DNA from: Pedococcus cremeus
Lineage (GTDB): Bacteria; Actinomycetota; Actinomycetes; Actinomycetales; Dermatophilaceae
Direction: 5' to 3'
NCBI RefSeq assembly: GCF_900111375.1
Contig: NZ_FOHB01000002.1
Span: forward strand, 150,992-214,991
Length of the DNA: 64,000 nt
The notes under the pieces are model-generated. The model was given only the letters and a program-made list of their open reading frames with translations. It did no database searches and was not told where the DNA came from. Below are positions 49,933 to 59,624 of the stretch, piece after piece. The position numbers and the translations under genes are program-made. Every line of letters starts with the position of its first letter. Position 1 is the first letter of the stretch.

Positions 49933-51015
49933 ATGCCAGCCGACACCGATGCCGGTGCCCCGGTCCGACGCACAGCCCGGCTGCGCCCGGCGAGCATCTA
50001 CGCAGGCCTGTCACGGACCGTTCAGGAGCAGGGTCTGCTGCGGCGCTGCTACCGGTACTACTGGACCCGGATGGTGGCTGCGGTCACCGCGTTTGCGCTG
50101 GTCTGGGTGGCGGTGGTGGTCCTCGGTGACTCCTGGTGGCAGCTGGCGCCGGCGGCTGTTCTTGCCGTGGTCAGCGCCCAGCTGGGGTTCCTGGGCCATG
50201 ACCTGGCGCACCGGCAGGTGTTCGTTTCGGCGGCGTGGAACGCCTGGACCGCCCGGGTCATCTCCGGGCTGTTCACCGGGCTGAGCTACAGCTGGTGGAT
50301 GGGCAAGCACAACAAGCACCACAGCGCGCCGAACCAGGAGGGCAAGGACCCCGACATCGCACCAGGCCCGCTCGCCTTCACCCCTGCGGTGGCCGCACCG
50401 CGTACCGGGATCGCGGCACTGTTCACCCGATACCAGGGCTGGGCGTTCTTCCCCCTGCTGACCTTGGAGGGTCTGAACCTGCACGCGACCAGCGTCCGCT
50501 CCTTGCTGCAGAACAAGGCCCACCAGCACCGCTGGGTGGAGCTGACCTTCATCACGGTCCGCCTTGGCGGGGGCTTCGCGCTCCTGCTCATGGTCCTGCC
50601 GGTCGGCAAGGTCGCGGCATTTTTGGGACTGCAGCTGGCCCTGTTCGGGGTGCTACTCGGCGGGTCGTTCGCCCCCAACCACAAGGGCATGCCACTGGTC
50701 CCGGCCACCGCGAAGGTGGACTTCCTGCGCCGCCAGGTGCTGATGTCACGCAACATCCGCGGCGGAGCAGTCACCGACTTCATGATGGGCGGTCTGAACT
50801 ACCAGATTGAGCACCATCTGTTTCCGAGCATGCCGCGGCCCAATCTGAGACGGGCCCAGCCTCTCGTCCGGGCCTACTGCGCCTCCCAGGGGGTGGCCTA
50901 CACCGAGACCAGCCTGGGACGCTCGTACCTGATCGTGGTGCGCTACCTCAACGCCGTGGGTCTGGCAGACCGAGAGCCGTTCAGCTGCCCGCTGGTGCAG
51001 CAGTACCGCAATTAG
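49933..51015 (+). CDS. membrane fatty acid desaturase
   Basis: This 360-residue integral membrane enzyme has all three histidine boxes that bind the di-iron centre: GHDLAHRQ (His89, His93), HNKHH (His126, His129, His130) and QIEHH (Gln291, His294, His295). The last is the QxxHH form found in front-end (delta-5/delta-6-like) and DesA3-type desaturases. Four or so hydrophobic segments surround the boxes. It introduces a double bond in acyl chains using oxygen and reduced ferredoxin or a flavoprotein; no cytochrome b5 domain is fused. The partner reductase is not in the element. Confidence 0.9.
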   Translation: MPADTDAGAPVRRTARLRPASIYAGLSRTVQEQGLLRRCYRYYWTRMVAAVTAFALVWVAVVVLGDSWWQLAPAAVLAVVSAQLGFLGHDLAHRQVFVSAAWNAWTARVISGLFTGLSYSWWMGKHNKHHSAPNQEGKDPDIAPGPLAFTPAVAAPRTGIAALFTRYQGWAFFPLLTLEGLNLHATSVRSLLQNKAHQHRWVELTFITVRLGGGFALLLMVLPVGKVAAFLGLQLALFGVLLGGSFAPNHKGMPLVPATAKVDFLRRQVLMSRNIRGGAVTDFMMGGLNYQIEHHLFPSMPRPNLRRAQPLVRAYCASQGVAYTETSLGRSYLIVVRYLNAVGLADREPFSCPLVQQYRN

Positions 51016-51182
51016 TGCCGGCGCATGCGAGCGCGTCGACCGGACGGCTCTGAGGCGCCTGCATCGCAACCACCCTCCGCCACCTGTCACGCGTGCGGGC
51101 TCACCCGCGCGCCCCGATGCGGCGCCGTATCGCTCCAATGGGGCTGACCTGCCCTTGGGCTCCCTCACCTCCCGTCACCGGG

Positions 51183-52011
51183 TCGCGATGGAGGGGGTAC
51201 TTCTGGCGTTCTACGGATATGGTCGCGCAGCGCGGGGTCTGCGCTGACGGGGTGCAGCGATCCAGCCGCGGGGCGTGGGCTCTGGTCGGGTGGGCGCTCA
51301 TCCCGGACGGTTCTGGCGCCAGGGCGTTCTGATGGACGCGCAGGCTAGGCCGGACGGTCCAGGCGCCCGGGCGGGTCGCTGTTCTTCGGAGATGATCGGC
51401 GCATCGTGGTCGACGTGGCGCCGGACGCCCCCGGACGTCACTCTCTGCGACCTGACGTGGTGGCTGTGGACGCGCCCGTTCGCCGGATCGAATTGGTTCG
51501 AGCTGATACCGCGACTGAACCAGTGCTGGCACCCGCGGCTGTTGGACGGACGGCCGCCGGTACAGCCGCGATCGGCCGTGCAACGTGGCGGCTCAGCGAC
51601 GCGCGGGTGTATGCCGTGAAGAACTGGGCGTCCGAGGGCTCCCCACGTCGTGGTGGTGGGGTGCGCAAGGCTTCGCGGAGCAGGACGCTTGCGTTGCTTT
51701 CGCAGGCGGGGAGGTGTCGATCGGCCCTTTCCGCACCAAGGTCGCCGGCCTGATGGTCCGACTGCCCGCTGGGACGCTGCTGCGCATCGGGAATGCGGGA
51801 ACCTCGCCGGTGCGCGCGATCATCACCGACGACGGCTGGGTGCTCAACGGCCGCAGTCGCTTCTGGCAGGTGGAACTGGGGGGCCATGCGCCACGCGCTC
51901 GTCATACCGGTGCCCTTGGGGGAGGAACGCAGGGCCGCCAAGGGCGCGCTGGAGCACCTGGGCGCCACGATGAGCGTTCGGCGAGCGAGCCGGCCTCCGC
52001 TCTCGTGTTGA
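51183..52011 (+). pseudogene. tocopherol-cyclase-like gene destroyed by several frameshifts
   Basis: Pieces of one protein appear successively in different frames: SRWRGYFWRSTD and AWALVGWA (51180-51290); LFFGDDRRIVVDVAPDA (about 51380); TRPFAGSNWFELIPRLNQCW then HPRLLDGR (51470-51550); ATWRLSDARVYAVKNWASEG (51580-51640); LPTSWWWGAQGFAEQDACVA and RAIITDDGWVLNGRSRFWQV (51640-51880); MRHALVIPVPLGEERRAAKG (51880-51990). Joined, they resemble the lipocalin-like tocopherol cyclase family, including its KNWxxxGFPxxWWWGQAHGF-type signature. At least five frame changes are needed, so the gene is dead or the sequence is poor here. It lies after the desaturase in the same direction. Confidence 0.6.
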
Positions 52012-52369
52012 TCAGGGTGGTTCTGTTCGAAGCCCTGTGCGTCAGGCTGTGATGTGACTCCACCGTTGAGTTCCTTGCCTCAACGCGCAGTACAAGGCGG
52101 AGGTCTCGGCCGAGTACGACGAGCGGGGAAGTCTGGCAGTCCAGGTCAGGGCTCTCGCCGGCGCGCCTCGGCGGCAGCCCGTTCCAGCCACCGTGCTCGA
52201 AGCCCGCGAGGCGACTAGTCCCTTAGGCATGCGTCACTTGCACTCAGTCCCCTGGTGCGGGCAAGTCGTGGCCCTCCACGAGGTGAGGTGATCGAGCAAT
52301 CGCGCTGTCCTGCCCGCGAGCATCGGCCAGCGGTAGAGTTGACGTAGACGATCGAGACGGCGGTACGAG
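52012..52369. other. gene-free spacer with a possible coding remnant
   Basis: About 52080-52215 reads LNAQYKAEVSAEYDERGSLA and RRQPVPATVLEAREA on the plus strand in frame, which looks like the end of a protein, without a start. The rest, up to the CsbD gene, shows nothing recognisable. Confidence 0.35.
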
Positions 52370-52594
52370 ATGAGTGGCAAGTCTGATCAGGTGAAAGGCC
52401 GCGCCAAGGAGGCCGCTGGAATCCTCACCGGGGACAAGGACCTCGAATCCGAAGGCAAGGCCGATCGGCGAACCGGTGAGGCCAACGAGAAGGTCGACCA
52501 CGCGAAGGACGAGGTCGACGAAATGATCGACAAGGCCACAGCCGAGGTCGAGCAAGCGGCAGACAAAGTCAAGGATGCTCTGGATCGGAAGTAG
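52370..52594 (+). CDS. CsbD family stress protein
   Basis: This 74-residue hydrophilic protein has the CsbD-like start MSGKSDQVKGRAKEAAGIL, TGDKDLESEGKADRRTGEA, and a heptad-like acidic/basic C-terminal helix. CsbD-like proteins are general-stress proteins of unknown mechanism, common in soil actinobacteria. The next gene (52628) is 33 bp further on and may be in the same transcript. Confidence 0.88.
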   Translation: MSGKSDQVKGRAKEAAGILTGDKDLESEGKADRRTGEANEKVDHAKDEVDEMIDKATAEVEQAADKVKDALDRK

Positions 52595-52627
52595 GCCTCC
52601 GATGGTCTATAGGCGGGTGGGGTCGCG

Positions 52628-53059
52628 ATGATCGTCATTCTTGGGTTGATCCTGTTGGTGGCCGCATCGATCGTCGGTGTCGCTGGCGTGCTCGGCAACG
52701 CGGGCAGCGGGCACGCGCTGACCAGCGGATTCTCGGTGTTCGGCTACGACGTGACCGGCTCGACCGGCACGCTGTTTCTCTACGGAATCGTGGTCGGGGC
52801 CATCGGCATGCTGGGGCTGAGCATGCTGCTGGGCGGTGCGCGCCGCACCGCCCGTCGGGGCCGTGCCGCGCGCACGGAACTCAAACAGTCTCGCCGCGAG
52901 ACCGCAGTCGTCAGCCGGGACCGCGACGATCTCCTCCACCAGCGCGAAACCGATCACGCCGACCAAGAGGCGGACGCCCGGTACACCGCTGCGCCCGATG
53001 CCGACGGCAGACCCGGCCCGGGCGCCGATCCCCCTCCTGCCGAGGCCCCACCTCGGTAG
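52628..53059 (+). CDS. small two-helix membrane protein
   Basis: This 143-residue protein has two membrane helices, IVILGLILLVAASIVGVAGV and GTLFLYGIVVGAIGMLGLSM, then a long charged cytoplasmic tail (ARRTARRGRAARTELKQSRR, later acidic and Pro-rich). Similar proteins occur beside CsbD and other stress genes in actinobacteria. Function is unknown. Confidence 0.75.
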   Translation: MIVILGLILLVAASIVGVAGVLGNAGSGHALTSGFSVFGYDVTGSTGTLFLYGIVVGAIGMLGLSMLLGGARRTARRGRAARTELKQSRRETAVVSRDRDDLLHQRETDHADQEADARYTAAPDADGRPGPGADPPPAEAPPR

Positions 53060-53796
53060 GCGCAGACACCCCAACCCGCGACCCAGCCACGACCGCTCGC
53101 GTCCCGGAATCGATCGCGGTCCTCGCGGAACTACTTGGACGTCGCTTCACCACCGATGCCGTGGCCCATCCGTGCCGGAGACGGCCCCGTATGGGCGCTT
53201 GACCCCCAAGGCAGAAATGTCCTGTCAGCCGCGATGCGCGCTCCCGCGTAGCGTTCGCACATGATCCGGGGGATCGGCGATCGGTTGGCCCCGGTTTACG
53301 GGGCGCACAAACGGCCTGTGGTTTGGCGCTGGCTCGAGAGCTCAGGGCATCACGGGGCAGGGCAGCACCGGGAGGAGTACGGGCTGCTGCGCCCCGTGGG
53401 CTGGTCGCCGAGGACCTCCGGCAGGCGAGGGCGGCCAGCGCCGGATCCCACTACCGGAGCAACTCCGCACTAGTGGCCGCGCGTGACCCCCAGCAGCGAC
53501 CGCGGCACGGCTGCAACGAGCAAGGGCGCGCAGCCCAGGAGGCGGCCGACCGTGACCGGCGCAAATGGGTCGCGTGCATTGGCGCGCATCTGTCATCTGG
53601 CTCCGGAGAATCTCCGGGTGACTCTCGACGCCGTCCTCCGTCAAGCGCGGCCCCCCATCACCTCTGGCAGGACGGCTCTCTGTCCAGTCACTCCTCTTCT
53701 CCCGGCCCGGCTCGAAGGGGCTGGCTCCCTCGTGTGAGGATCGGTGACCGGTCGAGGACCGCCACGGACAGACACTCGAGCATCGTCGTCTCGTGC
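53060..53796. other. 737 bp without a recognised gene
   Basis: Short frames on both strands are Arg/Pro/Ser-rich and share no motifs with known families. I see no promoter, repeat or RNA structure of note. It separates the stress genes from the convergent ribose operon. Confidence 0.5.
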
Positions 53797-54726
53797 TCAA
53801 ACGTGTATTTTGACTTCGTTCACGGTGGGGTATGAGTCCTGGGCACCTTTTGTCGCCGCCGCCATCGACGCGACCACTGCGGCTCGTCGGGCTGCTGCGA
53901 CCAAACCGTCTCCGCGGGCCAACGAGTCCGCAACCGAACCGGTGAAAGCGTCCCCGCAACCGGTGGTGTCGACGACGTGGGTCGGCACAGCTGGAATCGG
54001 AGTGAGGAGTGGGAGGTTCTCCGGGCCGCCTTGGATGACCATCGACCCACGTGCGCCCAAGGTCACCACCACGTCACCCACACCTCGAGCGATGAATCCG
54101 AGAGCGGTGGCACCCCAGTCGATGGTGGGATCGGTGGACCCCAGTAGCTGGGCCGCCTCGTGCTCGTTGACCAGGAGCAGGTCCGCATCAGCCAGCAGCT
54201 GGGCTGGAACCTCCCTGAACGGCGAGAGGTTGAGCAGCACTGTGGCGCCGGCCTGGTGGCCCAGTCGAGCCGCGGTCATGATGGTCTCGAGCGGACTCTC
54301 GAGGCACAGGCAGACGACCGCCGCTGCCGCTATGCGTTCGGCCTCCTTCTCGACGTGGTGTGGCGCGAGTCGGCCATTGGCGCCAGGGAAGACGACGATG
54401 CTGTTCTCCCCGTGGGCGTCGACCTCGATGACAGCCACCCCCGTCGAAATGTCGGCGATCGTGACAATCGAGTCCGTGTCGATGCCGTCGCATCGGGCCG
54501 CTTCCAGGAGCATGCTGCCGTAGGCGTCGGCTCCCACTGCGCCGATGAGCGACACTGCGCTACCGAGTCGCGCCGCCGCCACGGCCTGGTTGGCGCCCTT
54601 GCCGCCCGGACGGGTCACGAAGCCGTGCCCGGCGACGGTCTCGCCCGCCGACGGCAGGCGGTCCGTCGTGATGGTGAGGTCTGCATTCAATGAACCGACG
54701 ACAACGACGGCAAAGGCCGGGGACAT
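53797..54726 (-). CDS. rbsK: ribokinase (PfkB family)
   Basis: This 309-residue sugar kinase phosphorylates D-ribose to ribose-5-phosphate with ATP. PfkB signatures are GGKGANQAVAAARLG (41 onward) and DTTGCGDAFTG with the catalytic base at about Asp259. VVGSLNADLTITTDRLP is typical of ribokinases. The ATG at 54726 is chosen over the longer frame. It is the last gene of the minus-strand operon rbsA-rbsC-rbsB-rbsD-rbsK, 85 bp after rbsD. Confidence 0.92.
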   Translation of the reverse strand: MSPAFAVVVVGSLNADLTITTDRLPSAGETVAGHGFVTRPGGKGANQAVAAARLGSAVSLIGAVGADAYGSMLLEAARCDGIDTDSIVTIADISTGVAVIEVDAHGENSIVVFPGANGRLAPHHVEKEAERIAAAAVVCLCLESPLETIMTAARLGHQAGATVLLNLSPFREVPAQLLADADLLLVNEHEAAQLLGSTDPTIDWGATALGFIARGVGDVVVTLGARGSMVIQGGPENLPLLTPIPAVPTHVVDTTGCGDAFTGSVADSLARGDGLVAAARRAAVVASMAAATKGAQDSYPTVNEVKIHV

Positions 54727-54811
54727 GGTTTGGCTCCTCAGAGCGGGCGCAGAATGCCTGACTGCGACGTGCCGGCCGGAGTGGTTTCTCCGACCCATCG
54801 CGGTGATTCAC

Positions 54812-55204
54812 TCAGAACGCGACTCCGCAGTGCAGGATCACGTTTGCGTAGGGTGTCGATTCCCCCGTGCGCACCACAAGCTGCGTCTCAGGCAACCGCG
54901 CCTTCAACTGTTCGTGTGAGATGAGGCTGACGCTGTCCAGACGTGCGGTGATCCACTCATGTGCTGGAAGCGACTGGCTCTCGACAGCGGCCTCCGCCCA
55001 TTCGACGACCACGGCGTCCAAGACCGCGTCGAGGACCTGTTCGAATCGCGGTATGCCAGCCACGAGGGTCAGGTCGACGATGGTGCAGCCTGGGATGCCG
55101 TACGGAAGCGGCAGTCCCGCATCGGTGATCACGATCTGGTGGGTGTGCCCGAGGCGGGCAAGAGCACCAGCCAGACGTGCGTTGAGTATGCCGTGACGCA
55201 ACAT
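54812..55204 (-). CDS. rbsD: D-ribose pyranase
   Basis: This 130-residue enzyme interconverts pyranose and furanose forms of ribose so that ribokinase can act. The family segments RLGHTHQIVITDAGLPLPYG (with the catalytic histidine), CTIVDLTLVAGIPRFEQVLDAV and ESTPYANVILHCGV at the C-terminus are present. Two adjacent ATGs (55207 and 55204) are possible; the inner one has better spacing to GAGGA. Confidence 0.9.
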   Translation of the reverse strand: MLRHGILNARLAGALARLGHTHQIVITDAGLPLPYGIPGCTIVDLTLVAGIPRFEQVLDAVLDAVVVEWAEAAVESQSLPAHEWITARLDSVSLISHEQLKARLPETQLVVRTGESTPYANVILHCGVAF

Positions 55205-55330
55205 CATGGGTCCTCGGAGATGCACTGTTTGGTGCACAAAGGATAGGTGGGTATGGCTGGCATGCACCCTGACTTGCGGGGTGGTGGGCCGCCGCACCGG
55301 ATGCGGAGGCCCACCATGGTGTAGCTGTCG

Positions 55331-56281
55331 TCAGCCCTTGAAGGTGGCCGCGTTGGTCTCCGTGATGACGGTGGTCTTGACTGGCACGTTGGCGTCAGCC
55401 TTGCCCGCGAGGGCTTTGACTGCCTGTTGCACGGCCAGTTTGCCGAGCACGCTGGGCAGCTGGGCAACGGTGCAGTTCAGGGTGCCGGCCTTCACCGCCG
55501 AGACGCCTGCGGCTGTCCCGTCGAAGGCACACAGCTTCACGGCCTTACCGGCTTTGGCGCCGAGTGCCTTGATGGCACCCAGTGCCATCTCGTCGTTCTG
55601 GGCGAAGATTCCCACAACACCGGGATGCGCCTGCATCAGGTTGGTCGTCACGTCCAGGCCCTGGGCGCGGTCGAAATTCGCGGTTTGCGTGGCCACGATT
55701 TTGATGCCCGGGAAGGCCTTCATCCCTTCCGTGAAGCCCTTGCCGCGGTCGCGAGCCGCGGATGTACCGGCGGTGCCCTGCAACACGATGATGTCGCCCT
55801 TGCCGCCAAGCAACTTGCCGAGCTCGGCCGCTGCCTGCTTACCACCGGCAACGTTGTCCGATGCGATGAATGATGCCACTTTGGCGCCGTTGACGGTGCG
55901 GTCGACGGCGATGACCGGGATCTTGGCCGTGTTCAAAGCCTTCACAGGTGCCCCGGCACCATCGGAGTCCACCGGGTTCACGATGACCGCCTGGACGTTC
56001 TGGGACTGGGCGTTTGCGAGCTGGTTCGCCTGCGTTGCCGCGTCGTTCTGGGCATCGACGACGTTGAGGGTGACGCCCTCGGCCTTGGCCTCGGCAACGG
56101 CACCCTCCTTCAGGGAGACGAAGAACGGGTTGTTCAGCGTCGAGACCGCGAGCGTGAACTTCTTCGCGCTGGATGCGGTCGCGCTGGTCGTGGGCGAGGT
56201 GCGGTTGCACGCCGCCAGCGGGAGGATCGTGAGGCCGGCGACCAGGGCTATGGCGGTGGCGCGGTGCGGAGTGAAATGCAT
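55331..56281 (-). CDS. rbsB: ribose ABC transporter substrate-binding lipoprotein
   Basis: This 316-residue lipoprotein has a signal with lipobox LAAC (Cys25) and the type-I periplasmic fold: FTLAVSTLNNPFFVSLKEGA, VVDAQNDAATQANQLANAQS, AVIVNPVDSDG, PVIAVDRTVNGAKVASFIAS and VGIFAQNDEMALGAIKAL, all typical of RbsB. It delivers ribose to RbsC. The ATG at 56281 gives a proper signal peptide. Confidence 0.93.
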   Translation of the reverse strand: MHFTPHRATAIALVAGLTILPLAACNRTSPTTSATASSAKKFTLAVSTLNNPFFVSLKEGAVAEAKAEGVTLNVVDAQNDAATQANQLANAQSQNVQAVIVNPVDSDGAGAPVKALNTAKIPVIAVDRTVNGAKVASFIASDNVAGGKQAAAELGKLLGGKGDIIVLQGTAGTSAARDRGKGFTEGMKAFPGIKIVATQTANFDRAQGLDVTTNLMQAHPGVVGIFAQNDEMALGAIKALGAKAGKAVKLCAFDGTAAGVSAVKAGTLNCTVAQLPSVLGKLAVQQAVKALAGKADANVPVKTTVITETNAATFKG

Positions 56282-56365
56282 GCGTTTCTCCAATGACGGG
56301 GTCACACGGTGACCGTGGGTATTCAGATGTGTTCGAAGCCCTGGTAGGCGGGGAGACAAAGAGAG

Positions 56366-57364
56366 TCAGGCTCGCTTTCGGCGGAGCACGTCGATGCCGA
56401 CGGCCACTGCAATGACGAGACCGATGATGACCTGCTGCCAGAACGCGGAGACGTTGAGCAGGTTCAGGCCGTTACGAATGACGGCCAGGACGAGAGCGCC
56501 GATGAGGGTGCCGGATATTCTTCCGACGCCACCGGCGAGACTCGCACCGCCGATCACCACGGCCGCGATGGCGTCGAGCTCGTATCCTGTGGCCGCCTGG
56601 GGCTGGGCCGAAGCGAGTCGTCCGCTGAGCACGAGGCCTGCGACGGCCGCGAATATGCCGGACAACGCATAAACGGTGACCAGAACCCGTTTGACCGGGA
56701 TCCCGGACAGGCGGGCTGCCTCGAGATTGCCCCCGACGGCATACATCGCTCGCCCGACCGACAGACGGTTGAGGATGAACCAGCCGATGGCTCCCATCAC
56801 GAGCAGGACGACAACAGGCATCGGGATCGGGCCGATGCTGCCGCCCAGCCAGGTGACGACCGACGAGGTAGGGACCGGGATGCCGTTGGAGACGACGAGG
56901 GTCAGCCCTCGGGCGACGCTCAACATCGCCAGTGTGGCGATGAACGGTGGGAGCTTGGCGTATGCGGTGGCCGCTCCCGAGAGCATGCCCGCGGCCAGAC
57001 CTGTCAGTAACCCGAAGAGGAGAGCCACCAGCGGCGGCATACCCCATGATTGGCCGGTGAAGGCCGCCACCATCGCGGAGAGGGCAGCGACGCTTCCGAC
57101 GGACAGGTCGATGCCGGCGGTCACGATGACAAAGGTCTGGCCGAAGGCCAGGATGGCGACGACAGAAGCCTGAATGCCGACGTTCAGCAGGTTGTTCGGT
57201 GTCAGGAAGTCGGGTGTCGCGATGAACATGGCGACGCAGAGCACCAGCAGGCCGACCAGAGCGCCGTTGGCGGAGACGAAATCAGCGATCTTGGCCCGCT
57301 TCGACGTGACGTCGGCCCCTGGCGCCTTCTGGGCGGTGGGTGTGGTCTCTTGAGTGTTAGACAC
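56366..57364 (-). CDS. rbsC: ribose ABC transporter permease
   Basis: This 332-residue membrane protein has eight to ten helices and RbsC/AraH signatures: FGQTFVIVTAGIDLSVGSVAALSAM (with the conserved DLSVG), GPIPMPVVVLLVMG, GRAMYAVGGNLEAARLSGIPV and LDAIAAVVIGGASLAGGVG. Its start overlaps the end of rbsA by 8 bp. Confidence 0.94.
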   Translation of the reverse strand: MSNTQETTPTAQKAPGADVTSKRAKIADFVSANGALVGLLVLCVAMFIATPDFLTPNNLLNVGIQASVVAILAFGQTFVIVTAGIDLSVGSVAALSAMVAAFTGQSWGMPPLVALLFGLLTGLAAGMLSGAATAYAKLPPFIATLAMLSVARGLTLVVSNGIPVPTSSVVTWLGGSIGPIPMPVVVLLVMGAIGWFILNRLSVGRAMYAVGGNLEAARLSGIPVKRVLVTVYALSGIFAAVAGLVLSGRLASAQPQAATGYELDAIAAVVIGGASLAGGVGRISGTLIGALVLAVIRNGLNLLNVSAFWQQVIIGLVIAVAVGIDVLRRKRA

Positions 57365-58859
57365 GGTCGGGCTCGACTTCCTTGACGGCGAGGGACATCA
57401 CGGTGTGCTGGTCGGCGTCGGCTGCGGCGAGAACGCCGGCCACGCGCCCGTCGGACATGACGAGGATGCGGTCGCTCATTCCGAGCACCTCGGGCAGCTC
57501 GCTCGAGACCATCACCACGGCTCCGCCGGCGGCCGTGATCTCGTTCATGAGCTGGTAGATCTCGACCTTGGCCCCGACGTCCACGCCACGCGTGGGCTCG
57601 TCGAGGATGAGGACCTTGGAGCCGGCCGAGATCCATCTCCCGAGGACGACCTTCTGTTGGTTGCCGCCCGAGAGCGCGCCGACCCGCTGGCCAAGACCGC
57701 GCATCCGGATTGCAAGCCGTTTGGCGACCAGGTTGGCGCGCTTGGCCTGACCGCGGCGATCGACCAGCCCGTACCGGGCGCTCGACATGAGCGTCGCATA
57801 CCCGAGGTTGTCCTCGACCGAAGCACCGAGCACCAGGCCAACCGCCTTGCGATCCTCGGGAACGAGGCCCACGCCAGCGGCGATCGCCGCCCCGATACGC
57901 CCCTTTGGTAGTGGTTTGCCTTGGACGGTGACCGTTCCGGTGTCGTAGGGATCGGCGCCTGCGATCGCTCGCACCACCTCGGTGCGACCCGCGCCGACGA
58001 GGCCGGCGATGCCCAGGACCTCTCCGGCGCGCACCTCGAAGGAGACATCCGTGAAAGTGCCCTTCCGGGTCAGGCCCTGGACGCTGAGCAGGGGCTCCTG
58101 GGGTGGGGTGGCGCGACGGGGGAACTGCTCGTCGATGCTCCGTCCCACCATCAGGCGGACGAGCTCCGGCTCAGGGGTCGTGGCGGGAACCTCGGCGACG
58201 AACTTGCCGTCACGGATGACGGTCACGCTGTCACCGATCGAGGCAATCTCGTCAAGGTGATGCGAGATGAACACCATCCCGACACCCTCCGAACGGAGCT
58301 GGCTGATCAGGCCGAAAAGGTGCTCGATCTCGTGCTTGGTGAGCGAGGCCGTCGGCTCGTCGAGGATGAGCAAGCGGGCCTTGAGACTGAGCGCTTTGGC
58401 GATCTCGACGAGCTGTTGTCGCGCGATGCCGAGCGCGCCGGCCGGCATGTGCGGATCGACGTGCAGCCCGACCGTCGTCAGCGCCTCGGTCGCGAGGCGG
58501 TACATCTCGCGCTTGTCGACGAGGCCGAATCGCTGGGGCAGCCGGCCCATCAGGATGTTCTCCGCGACGCTCAGGCTTGAGACGAGCTGCAGCTCCTGGT
58601 GGATCGTGGCGATGCCGAGTGCCTCCGACGCCTTTGTGTCCGGGATCCGGGTGGGGTGGCCGTCGACAATGATCTGACCGCTGCTCGGCTCATGAACGCC
58701 TGCCGCCATGTTGATGAGCGTGGACTTGCCGGCTCCGTTCTCGCCCAGGAGGACCTGGATCCTGCCCCTGTGGACGTTGACGGTGACGTCGTCCACGACG
58801 GTGATCGGACCGAAGCGTTTAGTCACGTGATCCAAGGTGAGAATCGGCTGGTCACTCAT
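57357..58859 (-). CDS. rbsA: ribose ABC transporter ATP-binding protein (two ATPase domains)
   Basis: This 500-residue protein has two ABC domains as in RbsA/MglA. Domain 1 has Walker A GENGAGKST, signature-like ALGIARQQLVEIAKAL and Walker B RLLILDEPTAS. Domain 2 has a degenerate Walker A (GLVGAGRTE), signature LSGGNQQKVVLGRW and Walker B VLILDEPTRGVDVG. First gene of the operon. A dedicated regulator is not in the window. Confidence 0.94.
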   Translation of the reverse strand: MSDQPILTLDHVTKRFGPITVVDDVTVNVHRGRIQVLLGENGAGKSTLINMAAGVHEPSSGQIIVDGHPTRIPDTKASEALGIATIHQELQLVSSLSVAENILMGRLPQRFGLVDKREMYRLATEALTTVGLHVDPHMPAGALGIARQQLVEIAKALSLKARLLILDEPTASLTKHEIEHLFGLISQLRSEGVGMVFISHHLDEIASIGDSVTVIRDGKFVAEVPATTPEPELVRLMVGRSIDEQFPRRATPPQEPLLSVQGLTRKGTFTDVSFEVRAGEVLGIAGLVGAGRTEVVRAIAGADPYDTGTVTVQGKPLPKGRIGAAIAAGVGLVPEDRKAVGLVLGASVEDNLGYATLMSSARYGLVDRRGQAKRANLVAKRLAIRMRGLGQRVGALSGGNQQKVVLGRWISAGSKVLILDEPTRGVDVGAKVEIYQLMNEITAAGGAVVMVSSELPEVLGMSDRILVMSDGRVAGVLAAADADQHTVMSLAVKEVEPDRV

Positions 58860-59278
58860 CCGTGGTCCTGCCTTTTCGGTGTGAGACGCACGTGCGCCCC
58901 GGGACCGTTCGATGGCTTCGATAGGCAGCTAACGCGCGGTGTCGCCTTGCGTTCATGGCTTCACCTCGGCAGACCTTCTCTTGGCAACGATGCTGGTCGG
59001 AAGCCTCCACTCGAGTGCGTCATCGTGTGACGCGCTCTCCTTCTGTGTTCACTCAAATCTGAGACGTGCGGATCTGAGTCGCTAGGGACGAAGGTCACGG
59101 GGAACGCGGATGACCATGGTGCCCTCTGACCACTCGTCAGCGCGCAAGCCCGACCGAGGCTCGGCGTAGCCCAAAGTGGGCGCTAAGAAGCGGCACTCAC
59201 CTTGCTCCGAACGAGCGGAACGCGGCAGACGAGTGCGATTGCGACCAGCGAGGCTGACGGACTCGTCATCATGGTTCG
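58860..59278. other. leader region of the ribose operon
   Basis: This 419-bp spacer is bounded by divergent genes and must hold the rbs promoter. AACGC (58931) and GCGTT (58949) form a wide inverted pair that could be half-sites, but no strong LacI- or ROK-type operator is clear. No gene seen. Confidence 0.4.
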
Positions 59279-59623
59279 GTGACTTCGTCCAGCGACGCAT
59301 CGACCATCGCCCAAGCTGTCACCGCCTTCTTCCCCGATCACGAGGTCGCCGGTCTCCGACTTCCCCCGCGCTGGTTCGGCCGGCCATTCGACAACTGGCA
59401 CCAGATGTCGCAAGCGGCGACCGACGGGGACCGAGTCATGATTCGTCTGGACAGCACCCAGATTCTGACCCTGGACGCTCAGGACGCGTCGCTTGACGGG
59501 CGCATGCTCCGAATTGTCGGGCGCGGAGGGTCATGGAGCTGGACCGAGTACGGCGGGGATGTCCGACACGAAGAGGTGTTGGGTTCCGGATGTGTCGAGT
59601 TCTCCGCACCGTTCCACCACTGA
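59279..59623 (+). CDS. hypothetical protein
   Basis: This 114-residue protein starts with GTG and has balanced composition: an N-terminal helix (ASTIAQAVTAFFPDH), an all-beta middle (GDRVMIRLDSTQILTLDAQD) and a tryptophan-rich end (GRGGSWSWTEYGGDV). No family is recognised. It is divergent from rbsA and adjoins the methyltransferase fragment. Confidence 0.6.
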   Translation: MTSSSDASTIAQAVTAFFPDHEVAGLRLPPRWFGRPFDNWHQMSQAATDGDRVMIRLDSTQILTLDAQDASLDGRMLRIVGRGGSWSWTEYGGDVRHEEVLGSGCVEFSAPFHH

Positions 59624-59624
59624 A

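Noticed and set aside
53342-53959. 205-codon minus-strand frame overlapping the end of rbsK
   Set aside because: Arg/Pro/Gly-rich shadow that conflicts with the ribokinase C-terminus.
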